Below are positions 1 to 8,386 of a DNA stretch of 20,000 nucleotides, in pieces (position 1 is the first letter of the stretch; every line of letters begins with the position of its first letter). Made by a program: the position numbers and the translations under genes. This DNA comes from Sphaeroforma sirkka (Eukaryota; Opisthokonta; Ichthyosporea; Ichthyophonida): contig LUCW03001477.1 in assembly GCA_001586965.3 (NCBI GenBank), positions 1 through 20,000 of the forward strand. Reading direction: 5' to 3'. The notes under the pieces are model-generated. The model was not told where the DNA came from and did no database searches. It saw nothing but the letters and a program-made list of their open reading frames with translations.

Positions 1-1255
1 AAAACAAGATTCTCGCTAGAGCATTTTAACTAAAAGCAAGTGGTACGCGATGCTGTTCGTGTGAAGGGTTCGTTGAATAGGGCCTCAAAGTAGCCAGCGA
101 GGGTAGCGCCTGTTATCATCGGTACCCGGTATGCATGGTTGTAATGGCGAGACCGTCGTTGGTACGCAATATCTTTGAACATTTGAGCATTGCTTTGGGC
201 GGTCAGACGTGGGCGGAACGAGTGGTTTGGCAGCCGCTGAACCCAGGGTCTGTTTAAGTCATAATAAAACTCTCCAAAGATTTGTTGAGTGGTTAGAAAT
301 ACGGCATAGTCGCCAGATGCGAGCCATTTGCGGGGATCCAAACTCTTTTTTCCAGCATTCCCTTCCTTTGCTGGTCCATGTATGACTCAAGTGGACCCTA
401 TTTGCGACAGTAGTAGGTTCTGATGCGCCCTACTTATAGATTTCGGCTTGAATAGTCGCGCAGATGGATTTGTTGCATAAGGTGATACAGTCGATGGCAA
501 TATCGTACTTCTGAGTATATCCATGGAGGCGTTGGTCCGAGAGCGGCGATTTGATTCGTAGGGAAAAATCTGGAGATCGAGTCCAGCTCAAAGTTTACAG
601 TGCATAGATGTGTGGTGAGGACCACAGATACCGTAGTCCGTCACGCTTATAAGTTTGAGGCAGGGGTGGCGGGGTCGTATGATACGCATGTTCTATATCC
701 AGTTGAGCGGCCATTGCCAGCATATGATTCGTGAGAGAGGTAGTATTACGCAGAGTAGTCTCAATCGTTTCAACACATATGTACGTAGTCCGTGATTTGT
801 AGATGCGTGGCCATACTTCCGGGCTTTGAAGTTAAAATCTCCCACACGACATCTGGTTGGAAACCGCCAATCTCGGGGATCCATGTATCGCCTGACGTCT
901 TCTTCAGTAAGTGATTTGAGTGGAAAGTAGAACACGGCCATATGAACGCCAAAGCACACAAAGAACACCGCGTACGGTGAAGAGTGTACAAGTTGAAAAT
1001 TCTGATGGGTGGTGTTTGGAAAAGATACCAATACCACAGTGTGAAGGGTGTAAGATATTATGCCGTGTAGTGTGATGTAGTATATGATACCGTGTGTTCG
1101 AGCGTATATGATTAAGAAATGTGGTGTTATGCCAGGTTTCAACCACACACATAACATCAACCTGACTTAAAATCGATATAACGTTCAAAACACTTATCTG
1201 TATGTGCTGCGTTGTCCATGTTGAGTCCTTGTGGGTTGAAGAGCGTCATCCTCAT
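1..1255 (-). pseudogene. LINE ORF2 fragment: APE-type endonuclease plus linker, before the RT
   Basis: In an active LINE this protein nicks target DNA and reverse-transcribes the element RNA. The likely start is the ATG at 1255-1253, followed by LFNPQGLNMDNA, which resembles the 'N-x-x-G-L' opening of LINE endonucleases. After one frameshift near 1188 comes VISILSQVDVMCVVETW, where the E of ETW matches the catalytic glutamate motif, then GIGIFSKHH. After another shift comes a VGDFN motif followed by TNHGLR (about 860-770), matching the GDFN...N.RG block. Further left the frame changes repeatedly. The stretch 341-45 ends in TGATLAGYFEALFNEP, typical of the linker just before the RT. The RT is not in the window. 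At least four frameshifts make this a relic. The endonuclease assignment rests on motifs only, but four of them occur in the right order. Confidence 0.8.
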
Positions 1256-1260
1256 TGGTC

Positions 1261-2540
1261 CTAACATTGTTCATCATCGGTCAATACTACTGGGCTTTCT
1301 TCTTTAACGATGTCAGCCATTTCTATATCATTGCCTGTCGTCGAAGAGTCTGTCGTGGAAAGCTGAGGCTGCGTATTGCTATCCATCGTGTCGGACGATT
1401 GTGTCGGGGAGACTGTTGGTATATGAAGTCGTCCGGGTTTCGCACACGCTGATTCTTTAGCGTTTGCCGGGATTCGCGGGTTAGGTGAGAAGAGGTTTGT
1501 ATCATGCTTTGCTTGGTAAGCCTTCTGGAGACGATCCGCGGTAGATTGGAGGATGTCTGCGTTAGTGGAGTTGATAAGTGGGCTCAGTAGTGCATCCATG
1601 CTGCGGGCAGGAATTTTGGCGCTCGTTCATGATGCAGCGGGCCCACCGCTTGGTGTGGAGATAGTGGATTAAAGCTGCTTTCGTAGCGTCGGGATGTTGT
1701 TGGGAGCGAAGGTCGATGTTTGCATCAAGCTGCCATTTCCACGTAAGTGCTGCATGTCGTTTCACCTGGGCGACAGCGTCGCTAGGAACACAAAGGCGGA
1801 TGAAACTGGTAGAGCTTCCGCGGCGATTTGGCTGAGATACCGATTTAGACGGAAGATACCAGAGAAAGTGGTGGCGATTGAGGACTGGTTGGGCATACCA
1901 GTATTTTTCAAATACTGATTGGGATGGGGGCTTGCCGTTAGGGAAAATTGCTCGGAAGAAGAGCCATACCGGAGTTATGTCATCCATTTCATGAAGAGTT
2001 TTGTCCGGCATCGGGCGGCCCACCACTTTCTTCAAAAGGTGTTCGGGTACTGGCGGCTGCGGTTGGGACTGAGAAGCTGGTGGGTCGGGCGTTGTTTAGG
2101 GGCTCGGTTTTGCAGGTTTGTCCACTTTGAGCGGTAGCTGGGAGGCTCACTGCTGCTATTGGGCGCCTGTGACCGCGGTCTTTGCAGGCGGAGCAGGCAG
2201 GCTTGTGGAGCCAAATCGGAAAGTGTTGGGTGTGTCTTTATCTATAGGTGCACGGGGTTTGGGATTTAAGGTCCCGAGTTCGGATTCAAGTTGTTGGTTT
2301 TGGGTTAGTGAGCATTTGGTGTATTAGTCATCAGTCAAAGGCTCCTTGGAGATGGGCCCATCATTGTTCGGGGTTGTTAGAGCCGGTCCCAAAAAAATTG
2401 ATTGAGATTGGCCTGTAGAGAGTACTGGCCTGGGCAGAGAGGTTTGTGATAGATTTTTTGTATGTCAATTTCCATTGGTCATTGGGTAAGGAGTCGTTGG
2501 GGACGAACGCCTCAAGTGGGGATTCGGCCTGGCCTGACAT
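1261..2540 (-). pseudogene. LINE ORF1 remnant (nucleic-acid-binding / RNP-type protein, family unassigned)
   Basis: ORF1 proteins usually coat the LINE RNA; this one has no recognisable knuckle or RRM. The ATG at 2540-2538 begins MSGQAESPLEAFVPNDSLP and stays open to a stop at 2363-2361. The reading then continues in a second frame down to 1562, through PNNDGPISKEPLTDD, LTQNQQLESELG, a Pro/Gln-rich stretch ending PPVPEHLLKKVVGRP, and a hydrophobic, Trp-rich region near 1990-1880 (WLFFRAIFPNGKPP, KYWYAQPVL). That frame has stops at 2326-2324 (TAA), 2158-2156 (TAG), 2149-2147 (TGA) and 2098-2096 (TAA). A frameshift near 1620 leads into SMDALLSPLINSTNAD and a Ser/Thr/Gln-rich tail ending at 1261, six bases before the ORF2 ATG. 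Coding character is judged from the residue composition and from the continuity of one frame through the stops. The exact function is unknown. Confidence 0.68.
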
Positions 2541-3011
2541 TTTTCAGTGGATGTGGGACTGTGGGTCCCCAGACTCCCTACTTGATTTTTTTTATTTTTT
2601 TTTTGAAAATCCAAATTTCAAGTCAACGTTTGGTGGGGTCTGTGGGTTTTTTTGAAAGTGGCATTCAGTTCTACGCTGGTGACCTACTGGTCGCCGAAAT
2701 TTACGTTCGGATACTGAAAATTTGAATCAAAGGTCCGTCGATGGGAAATAAATATGGGGAAGTGAAAGTGTTTTGTCAACACTGGTCTGAATTGACTCAG
2801 CGCATATCTTCCATTGTCGACTCACTTGGCCCAAACTTCAAACGGGAATTTACTGACCACTTCTTCCCATCAATCTTCCTGGACCACTACAGCGCACTAT
2901 GAGAGAGCCATACATACTTGTCAGTTTTTTTGAAATAAATAATATTATCTCTATGATATTTTTCATAGCCTTCTTGTCGGACCAAGCTAAAACCCTCTTT
3001 CCTCTATGTGT
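2541..3011. other. Non-coding interval, possible LINE 5' UTR
   Basis: No open frame here has convincing coding character. On the plus strand there is an oligo-T tract (eight T at 2586-2593, one A, ten T at 2595-2604), which is A-rich on the LINE sense strand about 45 bases before the ORF1 ATG. This would suit the LINE leader or the tail of another insertion. Nothing else is recognisable, and the 5' limit of the LINE within this stretch is undetermined. Confidence 0.4.
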
Positions 3012-3187
3012 GTAAACTTCGATGGATACTTCTATGTTTTAGACTATGTTATATAAACCAAGATACAATTTTAAGTCAAGTTAGGATTTAGCAGTGATGT
3101 AAATTTCTTCGATGGATATTTCTATGTTTTTTAAACTATGTTATATAAACTAAGATACAATTTAAGTCAGTTATGATTTAGCAGTGG
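3012..3187. repeat. Tandem duplication, two units of about 87-89 bp
   Basis: Unit 1 (3012-3098) starts gtaaacttcgatggata and unit 2 (3099-3187) starts gtaaatttcttcgatggata. Both carry an actatgttatataaac block and end in gatttagcagtg. They differ by scattered substitutions and small indels, so the duplication is old. Unit 2 and the bases up to 3227 recur inverted at 7429-7543. Confidence 0.85.
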
Positions 3188-3227
3188 TAGCTTGTGTAAG
3201 AATGATCGGGACTGCCTCTGGTAAGAG
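3099..3227 (-). repeat. Inverted copy of the repeat block at 7429-7543
   Basis: Reading this block as its reverse complement gives ctcttaccagaggcag, then tcccgatcattcttacaca, then the tatcttagtttatataac core and ccatcgaag. The same order is seen on the plus strand at 7429-7543. At 7429 the block directly follows repeat A (7174-7428). Here it lies upstream of a repeat A copy, in opposite orientation, with about 84 unexplained bases between (3228-3311). So either the locus is rearranged or the block is a separate repeat. Confidence 0.8.
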
Positions 3228-3311
3228 CCTTAATATCCTCGATCACACAGGACGTACCTCTAGCTGTTCTTGATTAAATAAATTTCACTAGAAGTACTCG
3301 GATGATAGTAT

Positions 3312-3547
3312 TGTAGTAAGTATACGCTAGATAACTGTATCTCAACGTTCTCAGGGGACGTTGTTCATTTATTAGTAATTATAAACAGTAATCCTAAAAT
3401 AACTGACTCTTAAATGAGTCTTTAGTCATGTGCTGTAAAACCAGCAAACCCTACAACCCAGTTTATCAGAATATTCTGATAAACTGTAAAACTATATAAT
3501 AAACCTAAAATAATCAAATAAATCTAAGTATTTGTATTCTGACCACA
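3312..3547 (+). repeat. LTR-like repeat A, copy 1 (decayed, possibly solo)
   Basis: This stretch matches 7174-7428 in the same orientation. Both begin tgtagtaagta, share ggggacgttgttcatttatt, a run of A/T-rich blocks and a large palindrome, and end tattctgaccaca. The TG...CA limits and the occurrence in front of a gag-like ORF in the other copy suggest an LTR or part of one. No element body follows here, so this may be a solo LTR remnant or a rearranged fragment. Confidence 0.6.
3459..3486. repeat. Perfect 28-bp palindrome inside repeat A
   Basis: The left half is cagtttatcagaat and the right half attctgataaactg, which are exact reverse complements with no loop. The second copy of repeat A keeps the same 12-base arms. 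The structure could form a cruciform or RNA hairpin, or bind a dimeric protein. Its role is unknown. Confidence 0.9.
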
Positions 3548-3652
3548 ACCCCAAACAAACTGAAGCACTGAACAAAGCAGTGTGCCAGCCAGTTTCAGAG
3601 ATGATAAGAATAGCATAGTACCTTATAACATTATCCTACCTTTATTGTGCTG

Positions 3653-3737
3653 GCATTATCCTCGAGAGCTAGAGCTGTGAGCATTTATCCTCGAGAGACT
3701 AGAGCATTGTGCATTTATCCTCAGAGCTAGAGCATTG
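3653..3737. repeat. Minisatellite, three units of about 28-30 bp
   Basis: Units begin at 3653, 3681 and 3711. Each reads approximately gcatttatcctcgagag followed by (a)ctagagc and a short variable tail. Differences are single-base changes and one- or two-base indels. The flanks (3548-3652 and 3738-3960) have no recognisable gene. The minus-strand open frame across this area lacks coding character. Confidence 0.82.
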
Positions 3738-3959
3738 GACCCGATGTATACGTCTGAGCGGCCCGTCGTGTTTGAATTCTTGAAGCTACTGTTCATCTGT
3801 GTCAGCATATAGGAGTTTGGCAAGTACAATATAGGACTGTACTTGTGTCGGAGAAAAAACTGGCAGTGGCAGAAACCGTGCAAACCATTAACCCACTGTT
3901 TCAAAACAAAGCCCAAGGAGTTGTTTGATTGATTTCGCTGTGTTATACTCCGAAGCAAG

Positions 3960-4440
3960 AGTGGCTCATTTAACCTGAATGATGTTGAAGTGTTGACGAT
4001 TTTACTCGCGAGTCCTCGAGGTTAACCGATTATTCTAACGATGTTTTGGTATGTTTGTTTTAAGAATCGTATTTCGTAGGCCGATTGTGGTTTTACCTAT
4101 TAGCTAGAGTTGCTGGTTTTTATGCAGCAGAGTGTCATTTGATAGAGAAAAAGATTTATATTGGATATGACACCTTATTCAAAACTTTGCACAATATTCA
4201 TTGAGTTATGAGTCTTGGAAGTTTAAGCAGTATTTGAAGAAATTGTGTTTGTATTTTAGGCATGGAATCTAAAAAAGAGCGCGCACGTCCGTTGGAAGTC
4301 CAAATTCGCCTTCTCGCCAAAACCAGGTATTCCAATTTCCCCGTCTCATCATTCATACGGTGTGTGATAATATGGCGAAAAACTAAAGTCCCTCCTTTCG
4401 GTCCATAAGTTCGTTAATTGGTTAACAGAGTGATGCACTA
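3960..4440 (+). repeat. E0 LTR, strongly diverged
   Basis: It shares several blocks with the younger LTRs: tgaatgatgtt..aagtgttg near 3975, taacgatgtttt near 4035, atttcgtaggccgattgtg near 4069, the hairpin arms gtgtcat/atgacac at 4132-4173, and ttgaagaaattgtgtttgta near 4234. The 3' third (after about 4300) is barely alignable and lacks the tataaata box seen in E1-E3. Both limits are approximate. Confidence 0.75.
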
Positions 4441-4503
4441 AATGGGAGTATTCTGGTGTGGGGCTGGAAATTTTTTGGAGACCAAGGATAGCGAGTGCCT
4501 AAG

Positions 4504-4600
4504 AGAGAGACTACAGAGAGAGAGAGAGAAGAGCTACAGAGAACGCTGATTTGAGAGAGAGAGAGAGCTAGAGAGCGCTCCTTCGAGAGAGAGATGTACC
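4504..4600 (+). repeat. E0 leader GA-rich minisatellite
   Basis: GA dinucleotide runs are interrupted by gagaacgctgatttgagaga-like and gctagagagcgctcc blocks, the decayed form of the 34-bp units in the E2 and E3 leaders. Confidence 0.8.
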
Positions 4601-4639
4601 ACTGTCTCAGCATGCAGGAGGTCAAATGACGTCGGAGCT

Positions 4640-5770
4640 TGCCTGAAGGATGCCACCGGTAACCCGAACTGGAAGTTGTCGATGGAAGCTGTCCTGTAAC
4701 TGGAAAAGGCCGTTGTCAATGGTGTACAGATTCGTCAGAGGAGATTGCCTAATCCATGTAATTGTCCAGAAATCGTTGAAGACGGTTGATGGATACCAAA
4801 GTAACACTGATAACCCTGCAGTTGCCTTGGCCCAGATCGTTACTGCAATGGTTCTGGATGGCATCGTAAACGGTGGGCGTTCGACGCCATCAGAACTGCC
4901 TCACATAGGATGAAGATGAACGATGGAGAATGCCATGTTGCTGAACTCGCCGACCGATGTGGATTCTATTGGCCAACACCTTCAGGGGATGAGTCGACTT
5001 AACATTCGGAAACGCATATCCTTCATGAAGGGCCTTCCTTCGTCAGTTTCGCCGCTGAAGATTGACTTGAATGCGAAGTTTGCAAACGGAAATCGATTCA
5101 GCTATGAGCAAGTGAAGGAAGCCGCCATTGTGTTTGAGACTGACTGGACTACAATAGCCTGATGATGACCAACGTGTGACGAAGATATCGTTCTTTATGC
5201 TAATGGACGATATCACAAGGATGTAGTCCACCAAGCCCAGAAGGGTTTACGAGTGAGGTGATTCGATTCATCAAGAGGTGACTTTACAAAGTAGTAGAGA
5301 TGGCCGGGATGTGCCACTTGTTTCAATGCCTCTGTGAACTAACTCAGGGCCAATTGACGTGTAAGATGGCGTGTTGTTGAATTGTCAAGAAACCCCATGA
5401 TATCCTTGCGAGTGTTGCGCAGATCTCGACGATGAGAATGATTGTTTGACAATGGCTGACTTCGGATTTGCAATTGATGGCGACCCTCGGCATGATGACG
5501 GAGAGTTCCTGACTGTGATGATGGCATGCCGGCCTTGATGTTTGGTTCACCGATTCTGAATCTTCTGATGCCGAGTAGGTCCAATGATGATATTGGGATG
5601 CTCCACCCGGGTTGCTATCTGGAGGTTTTTCATCGGATTATGAATCCTTCAGTATGGCTTTATCTCAGCTACAGATGAAGTGTGGTGTAACCGTACCACA
5701 CTCGACGTCTGATAACTTTTGCCGAGGATGAATTGTGGATGGATCTTGGTATGGATCTGTCATTGAACAC
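4640..5770 (+). pseudogene. E0 gag and gag-pol junction remnant
   Basis: Homology to E2 gag starts near 4646 (gatgccaccgg..acccgaactgg) and includes the NTDNPAVALAQI segment (4802-4837). From 4923 to 5162 one frame reads through LLNSPTDVDSIGQHLQGMS, directly followed by RLNIRKRISFMKGLP, then LKIDLNAKFANGNRFSYEQV. This copy keeps an open frame across GMSRLNI, where E1, E2 and E3 all have a TGA plus a one-base deletion. The CCHC knuckle region (about 5300-5390) is degenerate. No catalytic domain is present. Confidence 0.75.
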
Positions 5771-6223
5771 AGAAAAATCATATTGTCAAAGGTGAATGAT
5801 GTTTAAGTGTTGGACTCAGACCTAGTCCATCGAGGAACCGGATTATCTAACGATGTTTTGTGTATGTTGTGTTTACTGGAATGTATTTCGTAGGCCGATT
5901 GTGTTTGACCTATTAAATGTATAATTTTGTTACAGGTGTCATTTGATAGGAAATGGGTTTCCCTTTCATATGACACCTTATTCAAGTTGTTTGAGTGAAT
6001 ATTCATTGAGTTATGAGTCTTGGAAGTTTAAGTGTATTTGAAGAAATTGTGTTTGTATTTTTTAGAGATGGAATCTAAAAATAGATCGCGCACGTCCGTT
6101 GGAATTTCTTTGGCAAAGGAAATTTTCGAGCCGAAAGGGCCGTTCAATTTTGACGAAAAATAGTATAAATACGGAATACAAAAGTAAATAAAGAGCACTT
6201 TCACAGAGTTGAAAAAATTCACA
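5771..6223 (+). repeat. E1 5' LTR (453 bp)
   Basis: It aligns throughout with the E2 LTR and ends in attcaca just before the tggaagcagcggg primer-site candidate. Its first bases read cacag instead of tgtag, so the terminal TG is lost or mutated. It holds 23 bases (6015-6037) that are absent from the E2 and E3 LTRs. A tataaata box lies at 6164-6171. Confidence 0.88.
6015..6037 (+). other. 23-bp segment present in E0 and E1 LTRs, deleted in E2 and E3
   Basis: E0 and E1 read ttat, then gagtcttggaagtttaag and a few more bases ending in tat, then ttgaag. E2 and E3 read ttat directly followed by ttgaag. The short tat repeat at both ends suggests a deletion by slippage. It is a useful marker separating two LTR subfamilies. 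Confidence 0.85.
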
Positions 6224-6286
6224 TGGAAGCAGCGGGCGGGATCTGAAAAAGCAGCAAATTTTAGGAGACCAAGGACTGAGTGTCTA

Positions 6287-6386
6287 AGAGAGAGAGAGAA
6301 GAGAGAGAGGTTTGAGATGATGATGAGCTAGCAGAACGCTGATTTGAGAGAGAGAGCTAGAGAACGCTGATTTGAGAGAGAGAGAC
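6287..6386 (+). repeat. E1 leader GA-rich minisatellite
   Basis: GA runs contain two blocks of the type agaacgctgatttgagagaga, less regular than in E2 and E3. It lies between the primer-site candidate (6224) and the gag ATG (6410). Confidence 0.85.
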
Positions 6387-6409
6387 CACTGATCACCAAA
6401 CCGAGGGAG

Positions 6410-7173
6410 ATGAAGTACGTGGAGCCCAAACTGAAGGATGCCACCGGCTCACCCGAACTGGAAGTTGAAGATGGAAGCTAAGCTGAATAAAAGGCCGTCT
6501 TCAAACCGCTACAACCGTGAGAGAGAGATTGCCTACTCCATGATTGTCCAGAGCGTTGAAGACTGTTGTCTTGGATACGTCCGTAAACACTGATAACCCT
6601 GCAGTTGCCTTGGCCCAGATCGCTACCGCAATGAACCGCCAGACGGAGGCCAATCTGGACGCGTTGACTCAAGAAGTTAGATAGGATGAAGATGAACGAT
6701 GGAGAAAATGTTGCTGAACCTGCCGACCGATGTGAGATTCTATGGCCAGCTTGCAGGTCAGGGGATGAGTTGACTAACATTCGGAAACGCATATCCTTCA
6801 TGAAGGGCCTTCCACGTCAGTTTGCGCCGCTGAAGATTGACTTGAATGCAAAAGTTTGCAAACGGAAATCGATTCAGCTATGAGCAAGTGAAGGAAGCCG
6901 CCATTGTGTTTGAGACTGGACTCGGTGTCTACGATGATGACAACGACGAGGAAGATATCGGTCTTTATGCTAATGGACGATATCACATGGGTAAACACCA
7001 ATTCCAGAAGGGTGACGAGGATATGGTTTCGACCGACCAAGAGGTGACTTTGGTAGGCAAGAATGGCCGGGAGCTTACTTGTTTCAAGTGCCTTAGGCCC
7101 GGGCATGGCTTAATACTGAGTTGTCGGTATAGCTTATTTGTTTTTGAACAGCTAAACCAAAGCATATCAAAAA
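6410..7173 (+). pseudogene. E1 gag, truncated
   Basis: The ATG at 6410 corresponds to the E2 and E3 gag start (MKYVEPKLKDATG). Frameshifts split the rest. A later segment (6846-7170) reads FANGNRFSYEQVKEAAIVFE, the acidic patch DDDNDEEDIGLYANGRYH and GRELTCFKCLRPGH, which is most of the first CCHC knuckle. It carries the same TGA and one-base deletion at atgagttgactaac (about 6765-6778) as E2 and E3. The gag is cut by element G at 7174. Confidence 0.82.
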
Positions 7174-7543
7174 TGTAGTAAGTACATCCGTCGAGTAACT
7201 ATGATCACAATGGTTCTCCTCCTCAGGAAGGGGACGTTGTTCATTTATTAGTTCTGTAAACAGTAATCCTAAAACGACTGACTTAAATGAGTCATCTGTC
7301 ATGTGTAAAAAACCAGCAAAACCTAAAACCCAGTTTATCAGATTATTCTGATAAACTGTAAAACTTGTAATAAACCTAAAATAATCAAATAAATATAGGT
7401 ACTTGTATTCTGACCACACTCTTACCAAGAGGCAGCCCCGATCATTCTTACACAACCTACCACTGCTAAATCCTAACTGACTTAGATTGTATCTTAGTTT
7501 ATATAACATAGTTTAAAACATAGAAATATCCATCGAAGTTTAC
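7174..7543 (+). repeat. Element G LTR-like region (repeat A plus block B)
   Basis: 7174-7428 is a direct copy of 3312-3547, and 7429-7543 is an inverted copy of 3099-3227. It begins TGTAGTAAGTA. The 3' limit is uncertain: block B may be the LTR 3' part or a separate repeat. A tttatataac TATA-like stretch lies near 7498. I could not identify a primer-binding site downstream. Confidence 0.55.
7331..7358. repeat. 12-bp-arm hairpin inside repeat A, copy 2
   Basis: The arms cagtttatcaga and tctgataaactg are separated by ttat. It is the counterpart of the perfect palindrome at 3459-3486. Both arms are preserved although the surrounding repeat has diverged. Confidence 0.9.
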
Positions 7544-7732
7544 ATATTTTTCAGTTAATTAGTAGTTACCGTAGTGTACTGCTTCTAGACTGTCTAATAA
7601 TTGCTTACTATCCAGCGACAGGACTGTAGGTATTCTATACTACCTCATAGTGGCTAATGGTACCCTAAAGTTAGCTACGCGCTAGTTACTATACCTAGAT
7701 CTTATTAATTTTCCTGTTCCTGAGCTATTACT
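7544..7732 (+). other. Element G leader, non-coding
   Basis: This AT-rich stretch lies between the LTR-like block and the gag-like ATG. It has no open frame of note and no GA repeats like those of the copia leader. No primer-binding site was recognised. Confidence 0.4.
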
Positions 7733-8335
7733 ATGGCTAAATCTAAGCCTGCTAAGCCTGTTGAGGCTCCTGAGGTTACTATGGACGCTGGTCCGTCTGG
7801 TATTGAGCCTGCCGTTGAAGCTGCAGAGGACGCCGTTTTTGAGCTTGGTTCTGATGAAAACTCTGCGGATGACTCGTCGGACCCTAAAGCCTTGGAAGAG
7901 GAGGTCTCAACTGCCGCGGAAAGCCTCGCCAGCGTCCGTGTATCTCCTAGTAGTGCGGCCCAGGGCATCAGCTCGCCATCTGACCGTGAAAAGTCAGATA
8001 TTGGAAAGGTTATATCTCCTGAACAAGTGGATGAACTGTCTCGAGATCGACAGTTTATAACTACTGAAATGAAAGTCAGCCCAATCCACCTATTAACAAA
8101 GCTGGCGGCGTTCCATTTCGTGAAATTTCATTGAATGCTTGCAAATGTTGGGGACGCCATAACTCGACAACGAGTGTTTGGATCTTCTCAATCTCGACGT
8201 CATTTGAACCGCAAAGATGAGCCTCTAAAGGAGCTAACCGCTGCCACAGTTTCTGACCCTTCGATCTTATCCCACGTGGCCGCTATTCTTCCTATACCGA
8301 AAAAATATATATTCCGAGCCAGGGTTCGAACCTGA
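7733..8335 (+). pseudogene. Element G gag-like ORF, N-terminal part
   Basis: The ATG at 7733 begins MAKSKPAKPVEAPEV, followed by an Ala/Glu/Ser/Asp-rich, probably disordered region (residues about 15-90: EPAVEAAEDAVFELGSDENS). An in-frame TGA at 8132-8134 interrupts it. The same frame then continues as MLANVGDAITRQRVFGSSQS to a stop at 8333-8335, inside the tRNA-like segment. I do not recognise a domain. Calling it gag rests on position behind an LTR-like repeat and on the helical, charged C-terminal part further on. Codon use looks normal for the region. Confidence 0.5.
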
Positions 8336-8386
8336 GGCCCTCTGGTTTACCAGCCAACAGGGCTACCACTGAGCCAGTTACCGCCG
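8300..8386 (-). tRNA. tRNA-like sequence (decayed tRNA gene or tRNA-derived SINE head)
   Basis: On the minus strand there is an A-box TGGCTCAGTGGTAG (8376-8363), a B-box GGTTCGAACCC with a good T-stem (CAGG/CCTG), and a run of six T at 8305-8300 about six bases beyond the tRNA-like 3' end, as expected for RNA polymerase III. The anticodon loop region reads CTGGTAA, which would be GGU (threonine), but the anticodon stem is only partly paired and the acceptor stem (GCGGTAA against CTCGGAA) does not pair. It is therefore a pseudogene or SINE-type promoter rather than a working tRNA. The position inside a gag-like ORF supports a later insertion. Confidence 0.55.

Larger units (their letters stand above)
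1..2540 (-). mobile_element. Non-LTR retrotransposon (LINE), 5' part, decayed; continues off the left edge
   Basis: Read on the minus strand this is a two-ORF LINE: ORF1 (2540 to 1261), a 5-bp gap, then ORF2 (from 1255 leftward) opening with an APE-like endonuclease. The reverse transcriptase and 3' tail would lie left of base 1. The order ORF1, endonuclease, linker is the usual one for jockey/I/L1-like LINEs. Several frameshifts and at least four in-frame stops show that it is dead. The 5' end is not defined; 2541 to about 3010 may be its 5' UTR. The two ORFs are clear, but the clade is not, because no reverse transcriptase is visible. Confidence 0.82.
3960..5770 (+). mobile_element. E0: oldest Ty1/copia copy, 5' LTR and gag side only
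   Basis: This copy follows the copia order: LTR-like sequence (about 3960-4440), GA-rich leader (about 4505-4600), gag-like sequence (about 4640-5400) and the acidic gag-pol junction region (about 5400-5770). All of it aligns with E2 but with many substitutions and indels. It stops at 5770, where the E1 LTR begins; the last match to E2 corresponds to about 11080-11110. Protease, integrase and RT are missing. Either E1 inserted here or a deletion fused the two. Confidence 0.8.
5771..7173 (+). mobile_element. E1: Ty1/copia copy truncated in gag by element G
   Basis: This copy has an LTR (5771-6223), leader, GA repeats and gag. Homology to E2 is close up to the first zinc knuckle (about 7106). 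It then becomes weak but still traceable to aaaccaaagcatatcaaaa (about 7153-7172), matching the second knuckle. At 7174 the LTR-like start of element G follows. No pol sequence of E1 is in the window. Confidence 0.85.

Noticed and set aside
1694-2327. Several plus-strand open frames
   Set aside because: They are shadows of LINE ORF1 on the opposite strand.
2446-2725. Plus-strand open frames of 69 and 87 residues
   Set aside because: They cross an oligo-T tract, giving Phe runs, and overlap the minus-strand LINE ORF1 start, which has better coding character.
3656-3958. 100-residue minus-strand open frame
   Set aside because: Its C-terminal end is the translated minisatellite (repeated SSLSRINA-like units), and the rest has no recognisable domain.
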